Shown: positions 20,474-31,849 of the stretch, in pieces
How the letters are laid out: each line of letters starts with the position of its first letter
How positions within the stretch are numbered: the stretch's first letter is position 1
Source: Cristatella mucedo
Taxonomy: Eukaryota; Bryozoa; Phylactolaemata; Cristatellidae
DNA length: 64,000 nt
Direction of reading: 5' to 3'
Assembly: GCA_009760855.2 (NCBI GenBank)
Contig: WPIO01000048.1
Location: forward strand, 2,329,001-2,393,000
Position numbers and translations under genes: made by a program
The notes under the pieces: generated by a model
Database searches by the model: none
What the model was told of the DNA's origin: nothing
What the model saw: the letters and a program-made list of their open reading frames with translations, nothing else

Positions 20474-23400
20474 GAGAGAATCGTCGTAGATTTCAGTAGC
20501 GGGCGGCGTTCTTGCAGCCAATTTGCTGGACAACTCTCGGGCGCGCGCTGGCGCGTACTTTGTGGGTACATCATACTGACGGCGTACAACAATTTGCATT
20601 CGAGATTCGAGTTTAGGACAGTCAAATTTATCTTAATTATATTAGATTGCAGTGGGTTGTGGTAATTCGTTGCACCCGCCCAATGTCTCTCCGCTTCGGA
20701 CGAGCCTTGGCATATTTAAGAAACGCCGGTGCTCGAACGTCGGCTAAAATCGACTGCTGCGACCTCAACAGCCTCAACGTGCGTGAAGCATTCCAGCCAT
20801 TGCCCCATCGCCTGTGTGCTCAGACAGTCACGGTCGCACGCTTATATTTTTATATTTTATATTTATCTATTTTAATTGATTATATTTTTTATTTTTATAT
20901 TTTTATCTTTGCGGCCGACGTCGCCAAATATCGGGTCTGAGTTGGGTGGCCCTTGCTAGGACGATTGTTGGATTAGGAGCCCGGCTGCAGTTCTGCTTTC
21001 TGGCCGATACGGACGGAAGCGACGATGTATCGTTCACAACTTGGATGTATCGCTCACACCTTCTTTGCGCGGGTTTGGCCGAACGCGCCGTGTAGCAGCA
21101 GGAGACGCTGTTCAAGCAGCAGTAGCAGATGATGCATTCAAAGAAGCCGCAAAGCAGACCGTACTAAGAGGTTTGTGTAACCAATCTTCTTCGTAGTTGA
21201 AATGTAAGCGACGATACGTGCGAATTATGAGATGGTTTCAAAAACCGTATATTCGGCTGACGCTCCTACCGAAACAGCACACAGCCATTCTCCTCTGTGC
21301 CCTTGTTCCGTCTGCAACTCCTTCTGCATTTCATCTCCCCTGCCTCCTCACCCTGCCACTGCTGATGAGCGATAGCTAATCAACGGTGGGTTGATGGGCC
21401 ACAGCTGCGTGCCGGCTTGTACTGAGCTACATGTAACAGCTAATCAAAGGTTAATTAGTGGACGACAGCTGTATATTGGCCTGCGTACAAGCCACATCCA
21501 TCATCTGCTGGAGCTGCATTGAAGGATGACCTTGATCTTTTCGGTAAAGGGATTGTGAAGACACCGATGGCACGTCGGCGTGATTCTCAGCTTCTGCTAA
21601 TGGGTCATAAGTGTCTTATTGTTGTGCAGTAAGAAGTTGCTGATCGTACGGCAACTGTCAGCGGAACCCCTGAGCAGCTAAGCTTGGGTGGTGTGTTAGC
21701 CAGGATGCAAAAATCCCGAAACCGATGCTGCCAGCAATGCTGACGGCTATAGTTTCTAACAAGCGTAGCTTTTTATTACAATCTCAGCTTGCTCAATAAA
21801 GCTGCATATCATGCTGTTTTAAGCGACAATGCGTCGACTGTTTCATCTGGCGTCACATTTGCAGTTCACGAGCGAATACCACTCACTGTGTCCTTGACCA
21901 GCTGCTCCTTGCCATGGCAAGCGTCCGCTCCTGTGAAATAAGTTGCTTAAGTTTGGTTGACATCATTAGCAAAAGGAAGTGATTGTTGCTACACTGGTGA
22001 GCTAAGCTCAAAAATGGCGGTAGCTCTTTCGAGATTTCGGAAGGCAATGCACTTTTGCAGAGCGGGAAGTCGTGCAGTGCACAACAAGCCAAGACAATCT
22101 GCTCAGGAGTTCCTAGTTTAACGGATATTGTCGATTAGAATACCCCCAACCTCAAAGAAAGAATTCCGAAAGAATTTTCAACCGATTGCCGAGGACCACT
22201 GACCCGGAAGTTGAAAAATTCCTCCTTCGGCGAAAGCCCTCATTTTCGGTGCGGTTAAACAGGTGTACGCCTTTTGAGGGACGGCCTCGTCAGCAACGAT
22301 CGCGGAAGAGGCTCGGGCTCGTGGTATGAGGTTGAGGTCTTGGCAACTGAAGGATGTCATTGTCCAAAGCTTTTACGAGTTTGCAGTGTTCATAGACACC
22401 ACCATCGCTGGTCCGACTATTTCTCACCACTTGCACGTAGATGAGCCTGTAGCTTGCATCACCGATCGCCAACAGCAGGATGCTACAGCAGCTGTTAAAT
22501 CTGCATAAGTGGGATCCACTTCCTGGTGGCTTCCTAATGCCGACACTGTTGCCATCAAGAGCACCCACACAGTATGGGAAGTCTCATTTCTCAGCGAATC
22601 AACTTGAAATTGCTTCCAACTCACTCTCCGTTATGTTAAATGCAAAAACATATCGCCGTGCCGTTAAGATGGCAGCGAACATGCACTGTGAAAAACGTAG
22701 TGACACGCCCACACAGCTATAAACAAGCTGGTTGTAACCTTCTGCAATGCGCCTTACAGAATGCAGGAACGAATATGGATAGTGAGACCTTGGATGCCGC
22801 AAACTGAAACTGTAAACTTCCAAGTGCTCATCATGTAAGAAATACAAGGCTTAAAGCTACTTGCAACAGCGACAGCTTACCCAGGACTGCACTTTTCACC
22901 AAGACTAAATTATCCACACGTTGCCGGACATAGCATGACCGTAGCTGCACGCATTGGAAAAAGTAACGATACGAACCGTTCACTAAATATCGCGAAGTAG
23001 CGGCCAATCGCTCTCTTCATGAAGGTCCCCATCTCATGTTGGTATCTTGTACTGAAATATCGGTTTCTATGAGGCCCAGCAAGTAATAGAAGTCATTAAT
23101 ATCCCCATTAATATACTTTCGCAAAACCCACTTAATCTTCGCCCACCAGCTCGATCATGAGACATCCGTACGCTCTGACGTCAGGACTTTGTAAAAGCAT
23201 TGGCTTCACTCACGCTTACGTACGTATACACTTCCTCGTTCAGAGCACATACTCCGTCATAGATATCGGAAGCAGATACCATTTACCTCCACGGCCAATT
23301 TTCCATCTTTAATGCTAGCGATCATTATTTTTTGCTTCTTCTGTACTGGTTCAAGCAAAACATATACCTGGTGGGCCAGCTCCTACTCGCTGGGTGTTGT

Positions 23401-23580
23401 ATCTTGGCGGGCCATTGCTTACGTCCCTAAAAAAAAGCAATTTTCACATGAACAGTCAGGGGACGGAGCGAGAAGGAAGCAAGATTTAGAAGAAGACTGA
23501 CCGGGTAGACATCCTAAAAAAAGGTAGACCAAAGTTGGACAGAAGGAGTTAGTTAGCAACACTCACCTTATAAAATCGGC
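20474..23580. other. No supported gene; AT-rich tract at 20.84-20.92 kb
   Basis: A T/A-rich tract at 20840-20920 is low complexity. The rest has only short ORFs without recognisable motifs. No member of the window's SINE or LINE families was recognised here. Confidence 0.45.
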
Positions 23581-23591
23581 TTTAGCGACAT

Positions 23592-23737
23592 GCCGAGCTG
23601 GTTTGGCCCAGTGGTCAAGGTGCTCGCCCCGAACAAGGTCTGGCCGAGGTCGTGGGCTCAAGCCCCGTGGCATACGTGAAGCGCCTGAGTAGAGAGCAAG
23701 TTCTCTTAAGGCGCTATACACGAGAATCGTATTTTTG
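23592..23737 (+). mobile_element. SINE2 copy (tRNA head, L2-like tail)
   Basis: The head has box A-like TGGCCCAGTGGT and box B-like GGGCTCAAGCCCC, an RNA polymerase III promoter of tRNA origin. The tail AGCGCCTGAGTAGAGAG...GTTCTCTTAAGGCGCTATA matches the 3' hairpin of the L2-like LINE in this window. A second full copy lies at 52119-52261 and a partial one at 26175-26258. Sharing of the 3' end suggests mobilisation by the LINE reverse transcriptase. Confidence 0.8.
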
Positions 23738-24249
23738 TATGCCTCTGGACATTTGCACCCAGCCGATGACTTCACCTCGTTTTCGGGCACAAGTGCTGCT
23801 GGCTCGCATTACCTGGTTTTGGCAGCCTCAGACGCTCGCAGGCTGGATATGCATTTCTGACCTCTGAACTGCTTCAAGGTCGCATGGCAGGCGCCAAAGC
23901 CATGCCGGCTGAGTCCTTCCGTATCGTATCATCGCTGGCAGATCCGAGAGGAGCTGTCGAGCGACGAGTGCGAAAGCCCAAGTGTCTACCTCCTCCTCCT
24001 CCTCCTCGGAGCCTCGAGCAGAGCAGCCGCCGCTGCGCGGCTACGCTAGAACGGGCTCGCCTTTCTCTCACCTGCGCTGACATCTGACCTACTGAAAGCC
24101 TGCTGCTGAAAGCCTGCTGCCGGCTCTGCGTCGCTCGTGTCGCCGAGGCTCGGCGTCTTGCGGACTTGCCTCGTGCGGACGCGACTCGATTACCACTGCT
24201 CGCCGGGCGAGAGAGGCTGGTGGAAGCAAAAGCCAGAGCTGCAGTCGTC

Positions 24250-24254
<5 letters not shown>

Positions 24255-24283
<29 letters not shown>
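24255..24283 (+). repeat. CAG trinucleotide repeat
   Basis: About ten consecutive CAG/GCA units. A shorter CAG tract of about six units lies at 45586-45604. Length polymorphism is likely; no supported coding frame crosses it. Confidence 0.95.
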
Positions 24284-24284
<1 letters not shown>

Positions 24285-24599
24285 TGAAGAGCGGCGGCCT
24301 GTCGAGTGCTTCCGACGTCTCCTCCGCCCCGTTACGCCGTCCCCCAATTGTCCGCTCGTGCAGCACGCTGCCCGGGGCGGGGCGTCTGGCGGCTTCTTTG
24401 TCGACTTCTTCGCGCTGAGCGCGCGCGTCTTTGTAGACTTCTGCAAACCGGCCGTGTTGCTTCAAAGTTGTGCGGCGCGCACTGCTGCATGCTTGGCGTG
24501 CTGCGCTCGAGGGACCTCGTTCGCGCGTCCGTCGGGGCGTGCCGTCGCCGCCTCGACTGCGCCGTCACCTGGTGACGTCACCACCTGGGTGAGGTGGAG

Positions 24600-24726
24600 A
24601 TGGCGGCGGTGGGCTGGCGCGGCGTCGGGCGGCTGCTACTCCTCCGCCGCGAACCGCTCGGCTTCCGCAGCGCGGCGGGTGAAGCGCGGCTCGGTCCGCG
24701 GCGGCGGCGGCGGCAGCGCGAGGCCG
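24600..24726 (+). CDS. Possible first coding exon with mitochondrial-type leader
   Basis: An ATG in good context (GAGATGGCG) 20 bp after a CRE-like TGACGTCA opens a frame rich in Arg, Leu, Ala and Gly with few acids: MAAVGWRGVGRLLLLRREP. That is the style of a mitochondrial targeting presequence. Donor-like GGTGAAG (about 24678) or GGTGACC (about 24726) could end the exon. GC-rich chance sequence can mimic this, and no downstream exon was identified, so the call is tentative. Confidence 0.25.
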
Positions 24727-25069
24727 GTGACCTCTGGCCTCGATGCGGGCGCGTGAGTGCGTCTCCGGTCAGTCCATCAGCGACCGTCATTCGTGGTTGG
24801 GTGACGCAGTGGAGCGCGGCGCGGCGCGGCACGGCCAGACCGTCGGCGCCAGAGCGCCCCTCTGCACTGTCGAGCGTCGGGGCGGCAAAGTTGTGCTCGG
24901 TTCGCGCCGGCCCGGCGGCCGGGCCGGTCGGCCTGCCCCAATTCAGGTCTGCCGCTGGCCTGACAGCGGCCGGTGAAAGATTCGTGAGACCCCGAGACTT
25001 ACAGGCCACGGGTCTCTGTCGGCCTAAGGCCACAGGCGCAGCAGCGGCGGCGGCGGCCTTTCCAACACA

Positions 25070-25135
25070 TCTTATGTGTCGAGAGAGAGATTTGGTTCTC
25101 TTAGGATCTAATAGAAATGACATTATTACTAATAG
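25070..25135 (+). mobile_element. L2/SINE2 3' tail fragment
   Basis: GAGAGAGATTTGGTTCTCTTAGG followed by an ATTATTACTAAT tail resembles the shared 3' end of the L2-like LINE and SINE2. The hairpin partner is degraded. 25140-26170 contains only GC-rich then mixed sequence with a G-rich, quadruplex-capable stretch at 25757-25787. Confidence 0.5.
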
Positions 25136-26174
25136 CGTCGGTATTACCGCGTCGCGGGTGGTCCGGCTTAAGGGCGAGCCCTCTTCGTTGACAGCTGCGT
25201 GGACTACCAGCATCGTCGACGCTCGCGCGACCTTTCGACCGAAGCGACGGCGCCGCATTTGTCGCGACCGCCCAGACAAAAGTGGATAAGTACACAGACG
25301 TACGGGTACTGTATGCAGATTAGCGAGCCTAACAAAATTCGCCGAGAACTTATGGCGACCGCGGCAGCCATTGCATAGTGTGTTATGACGTTGGCATATT
25401 ATGTCAGTCAGATTAGGACTGCCTGGATGTTCTTCGCGGTTCCTAAATTATAACGATTAGGAGCCAGCCTTATCGCAAACTGCGGTTGGGCGGCACAAAA
25501 AGCCGAACTCATATATCTCCTCTATTGCTAGTGCACTCTCCTACCGTTAGCGTTCGCGCGCTTCGTGCGCGTGCTGGCGCGGCACGCTCGGCCCTGTAGC
25601 CGCGCTTCACGGTGCTCCAGCTTCGCCCGCGCGTTCGTCGAGCGTCGGAGAGGACGAGCACCCGCTGCGAGTGCTTCGCTTGGCGCCGAGGGACTCGCTG
25701 TGCCGGAGCCGCTTCAGCGCGTATAGAGCAGCGAGCGCGCTAAGCCCTATGACTCGGTGGGGTGGGTGGGGAGGTGGCGGTGGTGGTTAGCTGCTGCGAG
25801 CTTGTTAAACGAGTCTGCCTGAAGTGGCCTGTCTCACCTCAGCTGCAATGTGCAGGCCCTTCTTTGCACTTTTGCTAATTCGGCGTTAATGTTGGCGCCC
25901 CCTTACGCGAGATTTCAGCTCCGCTTCGCCACCGTTTAGCGCTCTTCGAGCGTCACGTCGGCAGACGCTGTGCACACGCTGTACGCGATCCCTGAATTAG
26001 TTAAGAGGTCGCCCAGACGTAACACCAGTGTCTGAAGTATTGAACAGTTCCTAGGGCGGCTAGCAGTCTTCACGTGCTAGTTTCATTGTTTGAGGCGATA
26101 TTAATGAATATTGTACCTCATCCATGGATTTTGAGGGCCTATTTTGGCCCAGGGCCACAAGTTCTCTTTAAGCG

Positions 26175-26258
26175 AACAAGATCGTGGGCTCGAGCCCTGC
26201 GGCATATGCGTAGCGCCTAGATAGAGATTCAGTTCCCTTAAGCTGCATGTACACGGCA
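26175..26258 (+). mobile_element. Partial SINE2 copy
   Basis: Begins within the head (GCGAACAAGATCGTGGGCT, box B-like GGGCTCGAGCCCT) and continues through AGCGCCTAGATAGAGATTC to a degraded tail. The 5' part with box A is missing or diverged. Confidence 0.65.
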
Positions 26259-26344
26259 GACTTTCCTCCTGACCGCGGCTGACTGCGGCTCATAGTTAGA
26301 ACGCTTACACGTCGCGACAGATTTTATACTAATAACAATAATAA

Positions 26345-26415
26345 AAGTAATAAGAATACTTTTATACAGCTCCCTCTCAGAACGTAATCTCTTTCTAATC
26401 ACTTTGCGTTTGCTG
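26345..26415 (-). mobile_element. L2-like LINE 3' end fragment
   Basis: Plus-strand GCTCCCTCTCAGAACG...TCTCTTTCTAATCACTTT and TTTGCTGCAAATG match the terminal blocks of the L2-like copies, reverse orientation. Diverged. 26420-28480 holds no supported gene. Confidence 0.5.
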
Positions 26416-28479
26416 CAAATGATAGCCGACTTTTATACTTTTGGTTTTCAGACTTAGTCCCGTCCCCAATATACGAGAGAATTTCGGGCTGTACACGTTG
26501 ACCCGTATCAACCGTGCAGCAGCATTGCTTCCGGTCGCAGTCCTCACTTCCAGCACTCGACTCGGTCGCGAGAGCTACTGCAATCTGTGAGAGCCGGACC
26601 AATTCAAAAGCGCGTTCATGAGCTTCTTAATTACTTACCGCTCATAACAAAAGACTGGGCAATAGATGGTATAGCCACTCGTCTTAATAATGCTTTTCTA
26701 AAACCAGGGCTATGGACATACCATTAAAAGGTGTTGGCTCTGAACATCTCGATCAACTAAAGCGTTCTGTTTGTTGTCAGCCATTTTTATTTTGAGCGCG
26801 GCTATACCTGACACGCCCAGGGCGGTTTGATTGATCGGCTGGACCAACGAGGGTCAAAAAGTAGAAGCCGATTCACCTTCAAGAGAGTCTGCCGACTTGG
26901 CTCCTCCCCAAAAAATGTAGTGACGTATCGTGACGTAGTAGCCCAAATTGGTGGGAAATCGATCCAAAAACTGCGCCGATGCCACCCGTATAGGCTGATG
27001 CCGGTGGAAAGTCCGCCGTGTAAACGCAGCTATAGGGTGCTATACCAATGAATGCTTTTTTATTTCTACAATCGGCTCGTTTGAGGATATACTGAACCCA
27101 GTATTGAGTCTCTGTATGCTGAAGCACCTGCTTGTTCTTCCCAATGTCTGAATTCAGAAAAATCCTCTGATGAACTTCTGCGAATTTGAAGTTCGTACTT
27201 AGTCAACCAAAATTGAGCAAATTAACCAATTGCATTGACAAACACGCTGAACCAACCTTAAGCGAATTATAAATGTACTCGCGTGTCAAATAGTTCCCAC
27301 GGCAGAACTTGCAGCTGAGCAGCATTTGTACGGGTTTGTTATTTGACTTGAGAAAACAGATACCCTTGAGGCCGAAGTATGTCGATGTCTGAAGCAAAAA
27401 GCAATCAGTGAATTAAGTGCCGCCGATAGCCAGGAGTCCACTGAGAATAGTGCCGAGAGACTGCAACGAGGCTGGAAATTGAGTGCACTAATGAGGGCAG
27501 CAGGATTTAACTTAATACTGTTAATCTAGATTCTACATTCTAGAAGAGCGCGCAGGCATTAGGGTTGCCACTGTAGTAAAGGTGAAGGCCATAGTTGCTG
27601 CTTCGTCCAGTGAAATTGAAAAACCCTATATACGGCTTGAAAAGTCAGAGCCATAATTTCCCAAACGAGAGCATGGAAATGGCAGCCTTTTACGTGCATT
27701 TGCCTGGTACCTCAGCCTCTACTGAAAATTTGCTGAAAGAAGTGGCCCTCACCCTTCGTGTGCCGCTCATGCGCCACTGTGGAGCCTGCGACTGACTGGG
27801 GGAACTTGCGTCGAGACGGCTACTGTGTGGGCGCAAGTTTAAGTTATTGGCTGCAGCCTTAACTCTAGAAAAGCCGTTTTGGGATCTCGGGGCTTATTCT
27901 GCTGACGGTGTCTGTGCTACTTGTAATGTGAGGGCTGCCAACTCTCGGTATGCGCCCGATGAGGACTCTCTCGTTTCGGCTCTTCGATGGTCTATGCACT
28001 GATGTGGCGCATACTACAGCCACGCTGCTGCTCCATTTCCTATAACAGAGAGAAACGTTTACACGACTCCTCTTCGTGTTTATGCCTACTCTGGGAAACT
28101 GCTTGCTTGGCGTCTCATAATTCCGGCATGACTCCTTCTGTGATGAATTCATTGACTTCGAAACTTGGCGAACGCAATGCCGTGATCTTAGTGCACCTGC
28201 AATCGACCAGCTTCGGCGGCTACGGCCATACTATGGCTGTTGAATCAGCATTCGTTAAAGCAATTGGATCAATCTTCTTGTTCCAATTTGCAGTCACTTA
28301 ATTGCTCGCAGAGTTTCACGAGTCTGCCGGCGGGCGTATGATCCTAAGAGCTATGCGGGACATTGTCAGTCGTCTCCCTGTCGTCAGACTTGTCTGACAA
28401 AATTAAGGCTTGCATGACTAGATTGCCGACCCAACGCCTGCAATGAACCTGATAAGTCTCACCGTTCAATCGCGTTTCC

Positions 28480-28567
28480 CTTTGCAGCAAATGTAAAACA
28501 CCTAGAAAGAGAATGAGTTCTATGAGGGCGCTTTATCAAGTGCGTTATTATTGTTATTATTAAGCCG
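28480..28567 (+). mobile_element. L2-like LINE 3' tail
   Basis: AACACCTAGAAAGAGAATG...GGGCGCTTTATCAAGTGCG followed by TTATTATTGTTATTATT. The hairpin and tail are those of the L2-like family, plus orientation; only the 3' end was inserted or remains. Confidence 0.75.
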
Positions 28568-28799
28568 TAGTCACAATCGGTCGTTCTGCGTTAAAGGGAG
28601 GTCTGTCCTCTCTTAAGTTGTGTTTATTATAGCCCTCTAGTTTGAGATTGCTTCAAGTATCTGTTGAGATAGAGCACAAGCGCTCGCCAATCTCCAGCCA
28701 AGAGAACTGAGCTGATGAACTGAAAATCCAAGGGTTCTGACAGCACATTGAAGTCCAGCTCGTTTCTGTAATGGCTGTCGCATACGAAGGTAAAGACAA

Positions 28800-29330
28800 G
28801 ACAACCGCTAGCTCGCCTGTCATGGGCGTGGTAGTTGCTACATTACATAACTTCTCACCGACCTGCACTGGCTCCCATCGAGCAGCAAGCAGATCCGCTT
28901 CAGCGTTGTCGCTCAATTTTACGTCCCATCATTCTCTGGCTCCAGCCTACCTATCAGAACTACTCTCCCACCTGGCTAGGCGTCGTAGCATCCACCTTTC
29001 CGGCTCAAATTGCTTAGCTGTGCCACTAATCAACCTCAAATCCTTTGGAGACCGTGCCATTAGCTCATATGCCCCCAACGCTTGGAGCTCACTTGTGAAT
29101 GACGTCATTATAATTCCCTGAATTGACGACATCTAAGCAAAAGCTAAAACGAACATTTTCCTAACAATATTTGCTGGCAACTTTTATTTTGTCCTTTGAG
29201 TTCACATCCACGCTGAAACGGTGATTGTTATAACTAACCATATTCACTTGATATCATGTATAAAGGGTGTCGAAAGATTTAGTTCTCAGAGGGCGTTACA
29301 CAAAGCATAATTATCATCGGCATAAATAAT
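28800..29330 (+). mobile_element. L2-like LINE 3' part with RT C-terminus remnant
   Basis: The plus frame contains SLAPAYLSELLSHLARRRS and KSFGDRAISSYAPNAWSSL, clearly homologous to the same blocks in the 10.2-kb LINE. The 3' end follows, with GATTTAGTTCTCAGAGGGCG near 29278. The reading frame stops early at about 29121. 29330-30520 has a TG-rich simple stretch (29336-29395) and nothing else recognised. Confidence 0.8.
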
Positions 29331-30519
29331 GTCACCAAGTGTGTGTATGTTGTCTGTGTGTGCCGGACGTGCAAGCGAGTGTGCGTGTGTGGGCGTAGCA
29401 AAGCAGCAGCTTTCGTTGACGCGTTTCTCGACAGAGTCCTCGTTTACTCCTAACGGTAATCTCGAATTCCCGAAATGCGTCTCTTCAAACGAGAGCAACT
29501 GATAACATCTTTGGTATAAAACAAAAAGCAAAGCATGACCGATGACTTATCTTTGGGTTGGACTCGTAGAGAAACGAACGGGCGACTGACGGCCGACTGT
29601 AGGATGAATAACGATTGGTCTTAAGCCGGGTTTACATGGTCTATCTTGTTTGTGTCCTGCTTCGGTACTCCTTGTAGGAAGCTCTCACGGCCCATTTGCT
29701 TTCACTCGTGCTTCCTTCCAGCCGCCCACAAACTCTATCCCCTAAGTGGTCATGCGGAAATTCCTTTTTTTTTAGAAAGCTAGGAAATGGCCATCCGCCA
29801 TGCCCAGCGAATTAAACCGTCCACGCTTGTATCTTTCCTCCGCCACCGCACGTTCCGATTCCTATGTGAAAAGCTCGCATCGTCCCACACACGAGGACTC
29901 TCTTAGAAGGCATCTAGAGTTTAGCTCTTCATGACGTTCGTGGTGTTGCCTTAGAAAGCAGTGAAGTAAGGGGACCTTGACAGCGCTTATGATTAGTCGT
30001 CTGTTAGCTCTTGCATCCATCTCTGCTCAGGAGTAGAGCCCCTCCTCCCCCCCCCGTGCTCAGCTTCGCCGTCTTTGTTCAGTCTTCCGTCTGCCGTCTT
30101 GGACTGCGAGTCTTGATGACGTACGCGCCAAAGACTGAAGCAAGATTGAAGCAGAGAAGACCGTGGACACGACTTTCGGAGTGAAAGGCAATGCGCGTTT
30201 TGCTCAAACTGGCCGCGCTTAGATAGGCTGGCATCAGAGGGTTTAGCTGGAATTCGGAGGCGCCGGACCTCATTGTATTAGCTAGAAGATCTCTCTGGAG
30301 AAGCGGATCTCTCTGTCTGCGTATTTCACAGTCCACAGTCCATTTCCAAAGTCCATTTCACAGTCCATCGTATTTCGGACGCTTGTCGCCGAGCCACGAT
30401 CCACCCACTGCCCAAGCGTAGGTATTCGACGGTCGAGGCGGCGAGTGCACCGCAGCTGATGACCTACACATTAAAATTAAGAGCGGTTGGGAGTCGTCTG
30501 AGCTAACTCTAATGACGGC

Positions 30520-30690
30520 GCCGGTTCGCTCTGTTTACACGAAGAATCAACATTGCCTCTTATGTTTCAAGACGCAATCCGAGAGGCGTTCATTTTCTCA
30601 GAAAAGACGAGTTGTTTCGAGGCTTGCGATCAAACCGGACGGCTTGTGCGTCAGAACGACGCCCATCGGCCTGGGCCGGCGCTTTCGCTA
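30520..30690 (+). repeat. Dispersed direct repeat, left copy
   Basis: About 170 bp alignable with 34880-35075 in the same orientation (shared CCGGTTCNCTC, GAATCAACA, ATTTTCTC-like and GGCTTGCNATCANAC blocks). The two copies lie on either side of the hAT remnant, about 4.4 kb apart. Origin unknown. Confidence 0.55.
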
Positions 30691-31644
30691 GGCGAACTAG
30701 GCAGTCGCCTAGGAAGCTGGGCTATGACAGGGGCCAAGCCGCCAGAAAAAAACTAGAAAACTAAAATATAGCTACCTTTTGGTATGCTGTTACTAACTAA
30801 CACCAAACCACTTTCCATGTCAAAACTTTTTGGCAACTTATTGAATGCCCTAGAAAGCCGCTATGAAGAATTATCGGAACAGTGCAGGAGCACGGGGTAT
30901 CGGTGCGAATGGTTTGTAGTGTATGGAGGCGGGCGCTCGGGTTTTTCGGGCACGTCGACGACCGCGCTCCTTGGGCGCATTGTTCTTCGAGGGATAAAGG
31001 CGAAGCAACAGGCAGTGAAAGAACTGGGTACTGCAACTGAAGCCTGGATTCGGTCACACATCACTCGAACCTCTCGTATGGGGTACCTAGCAACTTAAGA
31101 GTGGCTGTAGGGATGTGCAGTTGCAGATCTTGAAGAGAGCCCCATGGAGTCATGTATCGAGGGTGCTCAAACCAACGGTAGAATCTTCCGTAGGTTTCCT
31201 ACCACCCCCCCAAGGGCTGCCAGAGAGTCCGTCCAAGTGTTAGAGAGTCCATTCCTATTTGAAGGCGAGACGAGTACCAGAGGCCTCTAGGTGCTGCAGT
31301 CCTCAAAGGCGCAAGGGGGACCTCGAGTCAAATGCCGCAAGTTGCTTTGATCTTCAAAGATCTGCAGTGAGGCCTATTGGGCTCTAGTCAGACTAGCTTC
31401 AAAGATAAGTTGAGATTCAAAGGCCTTTTGTAGGAGATTATGTAACTCAGACCCGTATAAATGTGCCAGCAGTTGGGGCCCACTCAGTCCACGGTCCTGA
31501 GGTGGAGGTGCCCGAATCGCGAGTCTCTGCCGCTTGGTTTGACTTCTGGCTGCTGCTCGGTCTCATTCTGCTTCTGGGAAGTCTAATTATCTGCACAGCA
31601 GACAGGGAGGCAGAGGTCTTCCAGGGTTTCTTCCGGTTAGATCG

Positions 31645-31797
31645 AATGGCACACTAGGTAAGGCGGTTGCTTTTCACGACCTCGGTCGCGTATTCGAATC
31701 CGGCGGTGGGCGATTCGTTGTTGTCGCTGCAAGCAGTGGTAATAGCCTCACAGGCTCTTCTGTTGCTATGCAAAAGACTGTGTTAAATCGGCTAGTA
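31645..31797 (+). mobile_element. SINE1 copy
   Basis: GCACACTAGGTAAGGCGG (box A region), CACGACCTCGGT (half of the anticodon-arm hairpin; the other half is mutated), box B-like ATTCGAATCC, then GGTGGGCGATTC and CAAGCAGTGGTAATAGCC. Plus orientation. Confidence 0.8.
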
Positions 31798-31849
31798 TTG
31801 TGCTTAAACTATATTTGTTATTACAGAGTTACGAAAAATAAGAAACAGC

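Larger units (their letters stand above)
23980..25060. other. CpG-rich block (candidate CpG island / promoter)
   Basis: Strongly GC-rich with frequent CpG, containing GCGGCGG runs, a CAG repeat (24255-24283) and a perfect CRE-like palindrome TGACGTCA (24573-24580). Open frames of about 230 codons on both strands at 24.58-25.29 kb reflect composition. A possible first exon is listed separately. Confidence 0.5.

Noticed and set aside
24578-25289. Opposing open frames of about 230 codons on both strands
   Set aside because: They overlap each other, are Arg/Ala/Gly-rich and arise from GC-rich composition; only a short possible first exon is retained as a low-confidence call.
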